Source: Pseudomonadota bacterium
GTDB taxonomy: Bacteria; Pseudomonadota; Gammaproteobacteria; Xanthomonadales; Xanthomonadaceae
Direction of reading: 5' to 3'
Length of the DNA stretch: 64,000 nt
NCBI GenBank assembly: GCA_023390905.1
Contig: JAEWBY010000090.1
Coordinates: forward strand, 30,704 to 94,703
Part shown: piece after piece, positions 7,797 to 16,651 of the stretch
How positions within the stretch are numbered: the stretch's first letter is position 1
Layout: the number at the start of each line of letters is the position of its first letter
Program-made: the position numbers and the translations under genes
The notes under the pieces: model-generated
The model's database searches: none
Told to the model about the DNA's origin: nothing
What the model saw: only the letters and a program-made list of their open reading frames with translations

Positions 7797-9458
7797 TCAG
7801 CCGTGGGCGTGGCTGACGCTGCGATTGCGTCCACCCTGCTTGGCCTGGAACAGGGCCGCGTCGGCGCGCTCGAACAGTTCCGTCGCGTCCAGTGTCTCGC
7901 CGTGCAGGGTGTGGATGCCGATGCTGGCGGTGAACGGCGTGGCGTCGCCGGCTTTCTCGCCGCGCGCGGCGAGATTGGCGAGATCGACATGGATGGTGGT
8001 GGCGATCGTGGCGGCCGCCTGCGAAGAGGTTTCCGGCAGCAGCACGGCGAATTCATCGCCACCCAGGCGCGCGATCAGATCACGCGGGCGTCTCGCGCGC
8101 CCGCGCAGCACGCGCGCCAGGGTGCGCAGCGCGGTATCGCCGCTGGCGTGGCCGTGGCGTTCGTTGATCTGGCGGAAATGATCGATGTCCAGCAACAGCA
8201 GCGACACCGGCAGTTGCGTGCGCTGGGCGGCGCGGGTTTCCTGTTCGAGCAGGTGCTGGAAGCGTCCGCGGTTGGCCAGTCCGGTCACCGGATCGGTCTG
8301 TGCGGCATGGCGGCTGCGCCGCGCCATCCGCCACGCGCAGATGCCTGCGCCGATCAGCAGGAGCAACAGCGCCGACGAGGCGGGAAACCACAGGTGCGGG
8401 AACCGAAGCAGCGCCCAGCACAGCACCAGCGTGAATACGATCGTCAGCGCGATGCCGCGCCACAGCGGGCGCAGGCCGGGCAGGCCGCACAGCAGCATCG
8501 GCAGCGCCACCAGCAGGATCGACAGCAACCACTGGCCACCCAGGGAGAGCGGCGTGATCGCCTTGCCCTGCAACAACATGTTGAGCACGTTGGCCTCGTA
8601 CTCGACCGCATCGAGTTCACGCTGCGCCACCGCGCCGGGGACGCGCACGGTTTCACCCATGCCGGCCACGGTGGTGCCCACCAGTACGTGGCGGCCCTGC
8701 AACTGCGAGGCCGGTACGCGCTGGTTGATCACATCGACGAAGGACACGCGCGGAAACCGATCCGCGCCCTGTGCGTACGGGACCAACACCCGGTAATCGC
8801 GCACCCAGCGTTGCGGTGACGACGGTTCGCCTGCGTCGCTGCGCTGGCCGGGCAGGGCGGTGTCGGCATCGGCCGGGGCGCTGAGTTGGCTCATCGCCAG
8901 TGCCAGCGAAGGCCATCGCGCCGATCCCTGGCCGGCGCGCAACCACGCGCTGCGCACGACGCCATCGACATCGGCGGTGACGTCCACATGCCCGAGCGCG
9001 GCGGCCGAAGCGGCGAATTCGGGAATCGGCAGCAGTTCAACCGGTGCGCCGTCGCGCTGCGTGGGCTCGGCCAGCACCGGCAGCACGACCCGGCCATTGC
9101 GGCTGATCGCGCGCGCCAGCAAGGCATCGCCTTCGGGATCGAACAGGGCCGGCTCGGACAGCAGGAGATCCAGCCCGACGCCCTGTGCGCCCAGACGTCC
9201 CAGTTCGTCCACCAGCCGCGCATGCACCCGGCGCGACCACGGCCAGCGCCCCAGTTCGGCCAGGCTCTTTTCGTCCACCGCCACGACCACGATGCGCGGA
9301 TCCGGCGACAGTGACACCGCGCCGCCGATGCGGTCGTACAGCCACGCATCCAGCCGCTGGCACACGCCCAGCAGCAGCATGCAGGCCACCAGCGCCGAGG
9401 CGCCGACGGCGATCAGCACGCGGTTGCGCAGGCTCAGGCTGACGGTGTCGGCTGCCAT
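7797..9458 (-). CDS. CHASE2 domain diguanylate cyclase (GGDEF)
   Basis: 553 residues. Order: an N-terminal membrane helix, a periplasmic CHASE2 sensor domain (about 50-280, with the typical 'RIVVVAVDEKSLAELGRWPWSRRVHARLVDELGRLGA' opening seen in shorter parts), about three membrane helices (about 290-360), then a cytoplasmic GGDEF domain ('DPVTGLANRGRF', GGDEF at 466-470). The catalytic motif is intact and a product-inhibition I-site RxxD (RPRD, 457-460) is present, so it should synthesise cyclic di-GMP with feedback control in response to an unknown external signal. There is no EAL domain. It is a single gene, divergent from the flavoprotein gene at 9868. Confidence 0.93.
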   Translation of the reverse strand: MAADTVSLSLRNRVLIAVGASALVACMLLLGVCQRLDAWLYDRIGGAVSLSPDPRIVVVAVDEKSLAELGRWPWSRRVHARLVDELGRLGAQGVGLDLLLSEPALFDPEGDALLARAISRNGRVVLPVLAEPTQRDGAPVELLPIPEFAASAAALGHVDVTADVDGVVRSAWLRAGQGSARWPSLALAMSQLSAPADADTALPGQRSDAGEPSSPQRWVRDYRVLVPYAQGADRFPRVSFVDVINQRVPASQLQGRHVLVGTTVAGMGETVRVPGAVAQRELDAVEYEANVLNMLLQGKAITPLSLGGQWLLSILLVALPMLLCGLPGLRPLWRGIALTIVFTLVLCWALLRFPHLWFPASSALLLLLIGAGICAWRMARRSRHAAQTDPVTGLANRGRFQHLLEQETRAAQRTQLPVSLLLLDIDHFRQINERHGHASGDTALRTLARVLRGRARRPRDLIARLGGDEFAVLLPETSSQAAATIATTIHVDLANLAARGEKAGDATPFTASIGIHTLHGETLDATELFERADAALFQAKQGGRNRSVSHAHG

Positions 9459-9867
9459 CAGGCGAGCGACTCCGGGCGATGTGAGAGGCCCGAATCGATG
9501 ATCAGCCCCGGAACGGCAGGCGCGCCCGGGGGCAATTCCGTCATCCTGCGCATCGAACGCCGGTGAAGGTGGCCGGTGCCCGCGGCCGGCCCGGAGGCCG
9601 CGGCAGCGACCGGCGGGGTAACCACGATGACACGTGCGGCCAGGACGTTATGCTCTGCCGGCGTCGTGCGCACGGCGTCGTTCCGGCGACGCATCGCGCA
9701 GGCGGTGGCGCCGGACGGCCCGGATCCGGGCGACGGCCTGTCACACCTTCCCTTTTCCTGGATCCCGCTCGTGCTCGACAAATCCGTTCCCCGTCGCACT
9801 GAAGAATGTCATCGGACTCACGATTATAGGGGAGCCGAAGCCCGAGCCACCCGGCGGGGAGCCCGGC
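9459..9867. other. 409-base non-coding divergent region
   Basis: It lies between the start of the CHASE2-GGDEF gene (minus) and the flavoprotein gene (plus). I see no convincing gene. A weak plus-strand promoter candidate is CTGAAG (9799-9804), a 17-base spacer, then GATTAT (9822-9827). The same bases read TATAAT on the minus strand (9823-9828), but without a recognisable -35. A ribosome-binding-like GGGGAG lies just before the ATG at 9868. The open frame extending upstream of 9868 is not conserved-looking. Confidence 0.5.
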
Positions 9868-11463
9868 ATGGCTGAGCCGGTGCGCGACGTCATCCTCATC
9901 GGCGGCGGCCACAATGGGCTGGTCTGCGCGGCCTATCTCGCCCGGGCCGGTTTGAAGGTGACCGTGCTGGAACGCCGCCACGTGCTCGGCGGCGCGGCGG
10001 TCACCGAGGAATTCCATCCGGGTTTCCGCAATTCGGTGGCCTCGTACACGGTGTCGCTGCTGCAACCGCGCGTCATCGCCGATCTCGATCTGCATGGCCA
10101 CGGGCTGCGCATCGTGCGGCGCCGGCGCAACAACTTCCTGCCGCTGCCGGACGGACAGTATCTGCTGACCGGCGAAGGCCAGACCCAGGCGCAGGTGGCG
10201 AAGTTCTCCGCACGCGATGCGCAGACGCTGCCGCGCTACGAGGCGCGGCTGGATGCCATCGCCGACGTGCTGCGCGCGCTCGCGCTGGAGCCGCCGCCCA
10301 ACCTCACCGATGGCGGCTGGTGGAAAGCGCTGCCCGAACTGCTGCGCGCCGGGCGGCTCGGCAAACGTTTGTATGCACTGGACGAAACGCTGCGGCAGGA
10401 GTTGCTGGATCTGTTCACCATCTCGGCTGCCGAGTATCTGGATCGCTGGTTCGAGAGCGCGCCGATCAAGGCGTTGTTCGGCTTCGACGGCGTGGTCGGC
10501 AATTACGCCAGTCCGTACACGCCGGGCTCGGCGTATGTGCTGCTGCATCACGTGTTCGGCGAGGTCAACGGCGTCAAGGGCGCATGGGGGCACGCGATCG
10601 GCGGCATGGGCGCGATCACGCAGGCCATCGCCGCTGCCGCGCGCGCCGCGGGCGCGGAGCTGCGCACGGACGCGGGCATCGGCGAGGTGATCGTCGAAAA
10701 AGGCCGCGCCGTCGGTGTCGTCACCGAACACGGACAGACCCTGCGTGCGCGCGCCGTGGTCGCCAACGTCAATCCGAAATTGCTGTACCAGCGGCTGATG
10801 CGTGAACGCGATGTGCCGCAGGCCACGCGCGAACGCATGGCGAACTGGCGCTGCGGCTCCGGCACGTTCCGCATGAACGTCGCGCTGTCGCGGCTGCCGG
10901 ATTTCACCGCGCTGCCCGGCGAAGGCGATCACCTCACCGCCGGCATCATCCTTGCGCCGAGCCTGGACTACATGGATCAGGCCTATCGCGATGCGATCGT
11001 GCGCGGATGGTCGCGCGAGCCGATCGTGGAAATGTTGATCCCGTCCACGCTCGATGATTCGCTCGCCCCGCCGGGGCAGCATGTCGCCAGCCTGTTCTGC
11101 CAGCATGTCGCACCGATCCTGCCGGATGGGCGCAACTGGGACGATCATCGCGAGGAAGTGGCTGACCTGATGATCGCCACCGTCGATCGCTTCGCGCCGG
11201 GATTCGCTTCCTCCGTGCTCGGCCGGCAGTCGCTGTCACCGCTGGATCTGGAGCGCAGTTTCGGCCTGATCGGCGGCGACATCTTCCACGGCGCGCTCTC
11301 GCTCAACCAGTTGTTCAGTGCACGTCCCATGCTCGGCCAGGCTGATTATCGCGGCGCAATTCCGGGGCTGTATCTGTGCGGCTCGGGCACGCATCCCGGC
11401 GGCGGCGTCACCGGCGCACCGGGCCACAACGCGGCGCAGGCGATTCTCGCGGATCTACGCTGA
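9868..11463 (+). CDS. FAD-dependent oxidoreductase, phytoene dehydrogenase/PYROXD2-like
   Basis: 531 residues from the ATG at 9868, which has a GGGGAG site 7 bases upstream. The N-terminus is a Rossmann FAD-binding motif ('DVILIGGGHNGLVCAAYLARAGLKV') followed by the 'LERRHVLGGAAVTEE' stretch. The C-terminus has the CrtI-family FAD signature 'GLYLCGSGTHPGGGVTGAPGHNAA'. Overall it matches the phytoene-dehydrogenase-like COG1233/PYROXD2 group. No phytoene synthase or other carotenoid gene is nearby, so a desaturase role in pigment synthesis is not supported; the substrate is unknown. The upstream in-frame extension lacks family features and is left out. It converges with the serine hydrolase gene, 7 bases away. 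Confidence 0.88.
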   Translation: MAEPVRDVILIGGGHNGLVCAAYLARAGLKVTVLERRHVLGGAAVTEEFHPGFRNSVASYTVSLLQPRVIADLDLHGHGLRIVRRRRNNFLPLPDGQYLLTGEGQTQAQVAKFSARDAQTLPRYEARLDAIADVLRALALEPPPNLTDGGWWKALPELLRAGRLGKRLYALDETLRQELLDLFTISAAEYLDRWFESAPIKALFGFDGVVGNYASPYTPGSAYVLLHHVFGEVNGVKGAWGHAIGGMGAITQAIAAAARAAGAELRTDAGIGEVIVEKGRAVGVVTEHGQTLRARAVVANVNPKLLYQRLMRERDVPQATRERMANWRCGSGTFRMNVALSRLPDFTALPGEGDHLTAGIILAPSLDYMDQAYRDAIVRGWSREPIVEMLIPSTLDDSLAPPGQHVASLFCQHVAPILPDGRNWDDHREEVADLMIATVDRFAPGFASSVLGRQSLSPLDLERSFGLIGGDIFHGALSLNQLFSARPMLGQADYRGAIPGLYLCGSGTHPGGGVTGAPGHNAAQAILADLR

Positions 11464-11470
11464 TGCGCGA

Positions 11471-12541
11471 TCAGCGGAACAGCGCCGCGATCGCGTGCGC
11501 CGTTTCGTAGGGCTCGGGATCGTTGCGATTGCTCAGCAGGATGACGGTGAGCTTTTGCTTCGGATAACGCAGGATCACGTTGCGGAAGCCGATGCTCTCG
11601 CCCGAATGCCACAGCGCATCGCCATCGATGCGCCAGCCGAAACCGTAGTACGGCACGTGCGGTTCGTCGGTCGGCGTGGCCGGGCTGAAGGCCAGTTTCA
11701 GCGAGGATGCCTTGAGCAGGCGTTCGTCGTACAGCGCCGCATCCCAGCGGGCGAGATCGGTGATCGACGAATAGATGCCGCCGTCGCCGAGCACCGCGCT
11801 GGTCGTGCTCTGATCGGTGCGCTGCCAGCGCCCGTCGATTTCGCTGTAGCCATAGGCGCGATTGATCACCGTCGAGCGGCCATCCTCGAACGCGACCGTC
11901 TGCGTCATGCCCAGCGGCAGGAACAGGCGCTGGCGCAGGAAACTGGCGAAGTCCTGCCCGGATGCCTTGCCGACGATCAGCGCCAGCAGGGCATAGCCGC
12001 TGTTGCTGTAGCGATACGCGCTGCCGGGTGCGAAGTACGTGCGGTCCTGTGCTTCCAGCAGCGCCAGCACGTCCGCATCATGCAACTGCGCCTGCTGATC
12101 GGCCGGCATGACGTCTTCGTAATCGATCAGGCCCGAGGTGTGGCTGAGCAGGTGGCGCACGGTGATCGCATCGGCCGCCGGCGGCAGCGAGGGCAGCCAC
12201 CGCTTGATCGGGTCATCCAGACCCAGCTTGCCATCCTCCATCAGCAACAGGATGCTTGCGGCGGTGAACTGCTTGGTGATGGACGCCAGGCGGTAATTGG
12301 TCTGCGCATCGGCCGGAATGTGGTCTTCCAGATTGGCGAACCCGTAGCCGCGCTCGACCATCGGCACGCCGTCCCGGATCACCAGCAGCGATGCGCCGGG
12401 GCCGTCGCCGTCATAGCGCTGCATCAGCCTGGCGATCTGCGCTTGCGTCTGCGGCGGCAGTTCTGCCGAAGAGGCCACGCCGGGCGCCAGCGTGGCGGCA
12501 AGCAGAATCAGGGGTGCCAATGGTATGCCGAACGACGTCAT
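11471..12541 (-). CDS. Serine hydrolase of the beta-lactamase class C / penicillin-binding family
   Basis: 356 residues with a Sec signal peptide ('PLILLAATLAPGVASSAE', cleavage near residue 26). The three active-site elements are present: SxxK as SITK, YxN as YSN within 'YRYSNSGYALL', and HSG ('LWHSGESIGF') in place of KTG. This is typical of family S12 beta-lactamase-related hydrolases, which include esterases, D-peptidases and class C enzymes. The HSG triad and the length favour a general periplasmic hydrolase over a true AmpC, and no ampR lies beside it. Substrate unknown. Confidence 0.88.
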   Translation of the reverse strand: MTSFGIPLAPLILLAATLAPGVASSAELPPQTQAQIARLMQRYDGDGPGASLLVIRDGVPMVERGYGFANLEDHIPADAQTNYRLASITKQFTAASILLLMEDGKLGLDDPIKRWLPSLPPAADAITVRHLLSHTSGLIDYEDVMPADQQAQLHDADVLALLEAQDRTYFAPGSAYRYSNSGYALLALIVGKASGQDFASFLRQRLFLPLGMTQTVAFEDGRSTVINRAYGYSEIDGRWQRTDQSTTSAVLGDGGIYSSITDLARWDAALYDERLLKASSLKLAFSPATPTDEPHVPYYGFGWRIDGDALWHSGESIGFRNVILRYPKQKLTVILLSNRNDPEPYETAHAIAALFR

Positions 12542-12607
12542 CGAATCTTTCCCCGGTCGAAACTAGGCTGAGCCCGCATTCTGCCTGATGCGCGGCGAAG
12601 CCGTCGC

Positions 12608-13387
12608 TCATTCCTGCGCGGCGTCTTCGCGCAACTGCCTTTCACGCGCTTCGCCGAGGTAGCGGCGGATCCCGTGGCGCATCAGATAGAGCAGGGGGAT
12701 CAGCGCGATCGCCGCCAGCATCTTGTAGGCATAGTTGATCGAGCTGACCGCCAGGAACAACGAGGTCGGCCACTTCTGCGGGCCCAGCACGAAGGCGATC
12801 CAGATCACCACGAAGCTGTCGACCAATTGCGAAAGCGCGGTCGAGCCGGTCGCGCGCAGCCATACCCAGCGTTCGCCGGTCGCAGCGCGGATGCGGTGGA
12901 ACACCGATACGTCGATCAACTGGCCGACCAGGAACGCGATGATCGAGCCGACGATCGACCACATGCCCTGTCCGAAGATCGCGGCGAACGCAGCCTGGTA
13001 ATCCGGCACGCCCTGCGCCTGCGCGGCCTTGACCCACCAGCCGGCGGGCGCGGCGGCGATCGCCAGGAACGCGAACACGAAGCCGTACACGATCAGCGCG
13101 ACCGCCATCCACGAAATGAAGCGCACGCCGCGGCGACCGAAAAATTCGTTGACCGTGTCGGTGAGGATGAAGACGAACGGCCACAGCAGCGTGCCGACGG
13201 TGAAGTTCAGCGAACCGGTCTGGCCGAACAGGTTCCATTCCAGCGGCGCGATGCCGAGCGTATCTTCCAGCGCGAAAATCTTGACGCCGATGAACTCGGC
13301 CAGCACTGCGTTGACGCAGAAGAACGCGGCCAGCGCGATGAACAACCGGACCGCACGATCATCGAGAGTGCGGCCGGGCAGGCTCAC
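12608..13387 (-). CDS. yhhQ: Queuosine precursor transporter (YhhQ/VUT family)
   Basis: 259 residues with about six membrane helices. It matches the VUT/YhhQ (TIGR00697) family with 'FVFILTDTVNEFFGRRGVR' and 'STALSQLVDSFVVIWIAF' as the clear signatures. E. coli YhhQ imports 7-cyano-7-deazaguanine (preQ0) and preQ1 for tRNA queuosine. No queuosine synthesis or RNA riboswitch element is visible beside it. Its ATG overlaps the stop of the DUF502 gene by four bases (ATGA), so the two are translationally coupled in one operon. Confidence 0.9.
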   Translation of the reverse strand: MSLPGRTLDDRAVRLFIALAAFFCVNAVLAEFIGVKIFALEDTLGIAPLEWNLFGQTGSLNFTVGTLLWPFVFILTDTVNEFFGRRGVRFISWMAVALIVYGFVFAFLAIAAAPAGWWVKAAQAQGVPDYQAAFAAIFGQGMWSIVGSIIAFLVGQLIDVSVFHRIRAATGERWVWLRATGSTALSQLVDSFVVIWIAFVLGPQKWPTSLFLAVSSINYAYKMLAAIALIPLLYLMRHGIRRYLGEARERQLREDAAQE

Positions 13388-14055
13388 GGTTGGCGCTCGC
13401 CCGCGCGCGTGAACGGCATCGACTCGGGCGACACCGCGCCGCCGGAGATGATGAAGCTCATCGCCTGATCTACCGTCCAGTCAGTCGGCGTCAGCAGCTC
13501 GACCGGCACGATTTCCAGATAGCCGGACGTCGGGTTGGGCGTGGTCGGTACATACACCGCCGCGAGTTCGCGGCCGGTGCCTTCCTCGCGGATCACGCGG
13601 GTCACCAGGCCGACGGATTTCATGTCCCGGTGCGGGAAGTCGATCAGCACCACGCGCTGCGTGCTGCCCGGCTTGGTCTGCAGGATGTCGAGCAATTGGC
13701 GCGCGCTGGTGTAGATCGTGCTGGCCAGCGGAATGCGCAGGATCAGCAGTTCGAACCAGCGCAGCAACTGCTGTCCGATCACGCGCCGGGCGAGAACGCC
13801 GACCGCCAGGATCGCCAGCAGCGTGGCGATCAGCGCGATGGTGTTCTGCACCCACAGCGCGTTGAACCAGCCGAGCGAATCCGGGAACGAGGCCGCGATC
13901 CGGTGCGAAACCGGACCGACGAAGGGCTTGCTGATGTCCGACAACAGCACGAACACGAACTTCACCACCACCCAGGTCAGCCAGATGGGCAACAGGGTCA
14001 GCAGACCGGTGAGGAACAGGCGTTGCAGCGAAGGGCGGGGGGCGTCGGGGGGCAT
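13384..14055 (-). CDS. DUF502 membrane protein
   Basis: 223 residues from the ATG at 14055; the longer frame upstream is an artefact. Two membrane helices near the N-terminus ('FLTGLLTLLPIWLTWVVVKFVF' region and 'TIALIATLLAILAVGVLARR') are followed by a cytoplasmic domain with the DUF502 hallmarks 'RIPLASTIYTSARQLLDIL', 'VVLIDFPHRDMKSVGLVT' and 'VYVPTTPNPTSGYLEIVP'. The function is unknown; plant relatives (LCV, COV1) affect vascular patterning. It is translationally coupled to yhhQ downstream. Confidence 0.92.
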   Translation of the reverse strand: MPPDAPRPSLQRLFLTGLLTLLPIWLTWVVVKFVFVLLSDISKPFVGPVSHRIAASFPDSLGWFNALWVQNTIALIATLLAILAVGVLARRVIGQQLLRWFELLILRIPLASTIYTSARQLLDILQTKPGSTQRVVLIDFPHRDMKSVGLVTRVIREEGTGRELAAVYVPTTPNPTSGYLEIVPVELLTPTDWTVDQAMSFIISGGAVSPESMPFTRAGERQP

Positions 14056-14150
14056 CCGGCTATTGTAGGGTGCGTCGCCGCCTATCCGCGGGCCGCCCTG
14101 CGCAACGTGGTGTCGCCTGACCGAAACGATGTGCGGTTGCCGTTCGCGGC

Positions 14151-14612
14151 TCAGGGCGCGCCGCGCGCCTGCGGCTTCAGTCGCACATAGATCTGCTTGC
14201 GCACGCGGGCGACGATGTCTCCGCTGGCGTCCAGCACATCGACCGGCAGCCAGTGCAGGTGTTTGCCGCCGCCGGCGGTGGCGCGGCGCAGCTCGTCGAG
14301 CAGGGCGTCCTCGACCCGGAATTCGGCCACGACCGTGCCCTGGCCGGGCTTCACGAATTCGATCTCGCCGGCCTTGTCCCACACGTAGTAGTCGCGGCCC
14401 AGGCATTCCTTGACGAGGATCATCCAGAACGGATCGGTCATCGAGAACAGGTTGCCGCCGAAATGCGTGCCGACGTAGTTGCGGTTCCAGGGCCGCATGC
14501 GCAGTTCCACCCGCGCGTGGCGCCAGTCATCGCTCAGCCGGGTGACGTGGATGCCGCTGGCCAGGAACGGCGGCCAGAGGTTGAAAATGTGGCGGAGCAG
14601 GGAAGCCTTCAT
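14151..14612 (-). CDS. DUF4442 hot-dog fold thioesterase-like protein
   Basis: 153 residues. It matches DUF4442 proteins (hot-dog fold, related to PaaI/YiiD thioesterases): 'RMRPWNRNYVGTHFGGNLFSMTDPFWMILV' region with the THFGG turn, 'YVWDKAGEIEFVKPG' and a C-terminal strand pair. An acyl-CoA or acyl-ACP hydrolase role is likely from the fold; the substrate is unknown. It probably has its own transcript between DUF502 (95 bases downstream) and the thioredoxin gene upstream, which ends in a hairpin. Confidence 0.85.
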   Translation of the reverse strand: MKASLLRHIFNLWPPFLASGIHVTRLSDDWRHARVELRMRPWNRNYVGTHFGGNLFSMTDPFWMILVKECLGRDYYVWDKAGEIEFVKPGQGTVVAEFRVEDALLDELRRATAGGGKHLHWLPVDVLDASGDIVARVRKQIYVRLKPQARGAP

Positions 14613-14695
14613 CGGTCCGGCGACGCGGGAGACAGGCGGCGAAGGCTACCATACGCCCGCGTACTGATGGCTCGATTCCGGTGCCCGGAAAGGAA

Positions 14696-14716
14696 AGAGC
14701 CTGCATGGCAGGCTCT
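14696..14716 (-). terminator. Hairpin terminator after the thioredoxin gene
   Basis: A perfect 9-bp stem AGAGCCTGC/GCAGGCTCT (14696-14704 with 14708-14716) with a 3-base loop. Reading the minus strand it is followed by TTTCC, a short U tract, so it is a modest terminator for the gene ending at 14747. Confidence 0.6.
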
Positions 14717-14746
14717 CGATGGGCGGGCCGCGCGGGCGAGATCGGA

Positions 14747-15598
14747 TCAGAACAGCAGCGCTGACATCTTCCGGCGATACGCGCCGACCAGATCCTCGTC
14801 CTCGATGACGCGGAAGGCATCGATCAGCGACTTCTTCGGCAGGCCATCCTCATAGGCGCGATCCAGCTTCAGCATTTCGAGGAACTGGGCGAGGGCGGCT
14901 TCGTCTTCACCGGCAATGAGGTGATGGACGCCGCGCAGGTGGCGCGCGCGCAGGTCACGCGGATTGGCGGCGATGGCGGTGTCGAGCACGTCGGCCGGCG
15001 GGGCCTCCTTCAAAGCCGACACGAAGCCCAGGCGGGCGCGTGCGCGCACGGCGCGATCATCGGTGGCGAGGTTGGCGGGCAGGGCATCGAGCAGGCGCTC
15101 GGCTTCCTCCGCCCCGCCGATGCGCACCAGCGCCAGCGCGAGATCGAGCTTCAGTTCGTCCTTGTCCGGTTCGGCTTCCACCGCCCTGCGCAGCGCGATC
15201 ACGGCTGCATGGGGATCGATCGGCGCGGCGGTTTCGGGTGCGGCGGCGGCGGCCGGTTCGATGCCGTGCTGGGCGAGGAACTCGCGCAGCTGGCCTTCCG
15301 GCAGCGCGCCCGGGAAGCCGTCCACGAGCTGCCCGCCCTTGACCAGGAAGACCGTCGGCACCGAGCGGATCTGGAAGGCCGCCGCGATCTGCTGCTCCTT
15401 GTCCACATCGACCTTGGCCAGGCGGAAGGCGCCGTTGTATTCGCCCGCCAGCTTCTCGAGGATGGGCCCGAGCGTCTTGCACGGCCCGCACCAGGTGGCC
15501 CAGAAATCGACCAGCACGGGGACTTCGAGCGACTTCTGCAGCACCTCGGCTTCGAAGGTCTCGGTGGTGGCGTCGAATACGTGGGGCAGCTCGCTCAT
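14747..15598 (-). CDS. cnoX: Thioredoxin-TPR chaperone, CnoX/YbbN-like, redox-competent
   Basis: 283 residues from the ATG at 15598 (MSELPHVFDA). A thioredoxin domain (about 1-115) carries the intact active site WCGPC (Cys37, Cys40) and the cis-Pro region 'IRSVPTVFLVKGG'. The C-terminal half is TPR-like, helical and rich in Ala/Glu. This architecture is CnoX (YbbN), a chaperedoxin that protects proteins from oxidative damage and passes clients to GroEL and DnaK. E. coli CnoX has lost the CGPC pair; this copy keeps it, like the Caulobacter type, so it should also reduce mixed disulfides. It stands alone between a hairpin and a divergent region. Confidence 0.92.
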   Translation of the reverse strand: MSELPHVFDATTETFEAEVLQKSLEVPVLVDFWATWCGPCKTLGPILEKLAGEYNGAFRLAKVDVDKEQQIAAAFQIRSVPTVFLVKGGQLVDGFPGALPEGQLREFLAQHGIEPAAAAAPETAAPIDPHAAVIALRRAVEAEPDKDELKLDLALALVRIGGAEEAERLLDALPANLATDDRAVRARARLGFVSALKEAPPADVLDTAIAANPRDLRARHLRGVHHLIAGEDEAALAQFLEMLKLDRAYEDGLPKKSLIDAFRVIEDEDLVGAYRRKMSALLF

Positions 15599-15930
15599 GG
15601 GGATCCTGGCAGTCGGAATGGCATACAGATGGAGTCGGGGCGGGAAGGATACAAGTGAGGCCGCGTGAATACGGCGCCGGCTCCGATCGTGCACGGGATC
15701 AGGGGGGCTGAACCGCAGAAGGCATTGCCGTGACCCGCCGGCGTTCGGCCAGCCGATGGCGCGCGTTGCGATCGCCGGCCCACGCGCAGCCATCCGTCCC
15801 GGACGGTGGCGGCGGGGCGCAGGAGGTGGCGCGGCGAACTATCATGGCCTCCGCTGCGGAACGCCGGCGCTTTCGCGGGATTCGCGCGTCCGCGTCGCGG
15901 GCGTCGGTTGTGGCCAGGAGAGGTGTTCCG
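15599..15930. other. 332-base divergent non-coding region
   Basis: It lies between the thioredoxin gene (minus) and the DUF998 gene (plus). Frames open on both strands here are low-complexity Arg/Ala/Gly artefacts. No promoter matched well enough to call. The only clear signal is the AGGAGAGG ribosome binding site at 15916-15923 that fixes the TTG start at 15931. Confidence 0.5.
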
Positions 15931-16554
15931 TTGGAATCAGGACTGAAACGCGCGCTGCATCATGCGGCCCTGGTCGGGCTGCTGCTGTTCGTGCTGGCGG
16001 CGATCGGGTTCGGCGCGGCGCTGCAAGGCTATTCGCAAATCGATCATCTGCTCGACGTGCTCGGCGCCAGGGGCATGGTGCGCGCCAACGCCTATAACCT
16101 GCTCGGCCTGATCCTCCCCGGACTGCTCGCCGGCGCCTCGGCGCTGCATCTGCGCCAGCATCTGCCCGCCGACACCGGATGGCCGGTGCGCATCGGTGCG
16201 CAGTTGCTGCTGCTGTCGACGCTGGGACTGGTGGCGCTGGGACTGGCGCCGGTCGATCCGGCGGATCTGCACAACACCGCCAGCAGCTGGCACGCGACGG
16301 CGTGGATGCTGTGGTGGGTGGCGTTCGCGCCGGGCGCGCTGCTGCTGGGCTGGGGCTTGCGTGGACGCCCGCAGTGGCGCGCATTCGCGCGCATCTGCGT
16401 GATGGCCGCAATCGCGGTGCTGCTGCTGGCGCTGGCGGGCGTCGAGCTGTTGCCGGCCGGTCTGGCGCAGAGGATGGCATTCCTCGTGTGGTGGATTCCG
16501 CTGCTTGGCGCGGATCGCCTCGGACGCCAGCACGCGCGCGCTCGACGCGACTGA
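15931..16554 (+). CDS. DUF998 family membrane protein (TTG start)
   Basis: 207 residues with about six predicted membrane helices and little else. The sequence matches DUF998 proteins in helix pattern and in motifs such as 'GYSQIDHLLDVLGARGM', 'NLLGLILPGLLAGA' and 'LHNTASSWHATAWMLWW'. The function of the family is unknown. The start is set by a strong AGGAGAGG site 7 bases before TTG at 15931; upstream in-frame ATG codons (15844 and others) have no such site and would add a low-complexity arginine-rich leader. leuS follows 97 bases later. Confidence 0.82.
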   Translation: MESGLKRALHHAALVGLLLFVLAAIGFGAALQGYSQIDHLLDVLGARGMVRANAYNLLGLILPGLLAGASALHLRQHLPADTGWPVRIGAQLLLLSTLGLVALGLAPVDPADLHNTASSWHATAWMLWWVAFAPGALLLGWGLRGRPQWRAFARICVMAAIAVLLLALAGVELLPAGLAQRMAFLVWWIPLLGADRLGRQHARARRD

Positions 16555-16651
16555 GCCGGCAAAACGCGCGAAGGCTGCGCGGGCAGGCCCGGGATGAAGC
16601 GCTTTCGGTTACCCTTGTCAGGTTTTTTGCAGCCTTTTGCCGCTCTCCGCC

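Noticed and set aside
9541..11148. A 535-codon open frame antisense to the flavoprotein gene
   Set aside because: No motifs; the sense strand carries clear FAD-binding signatures.
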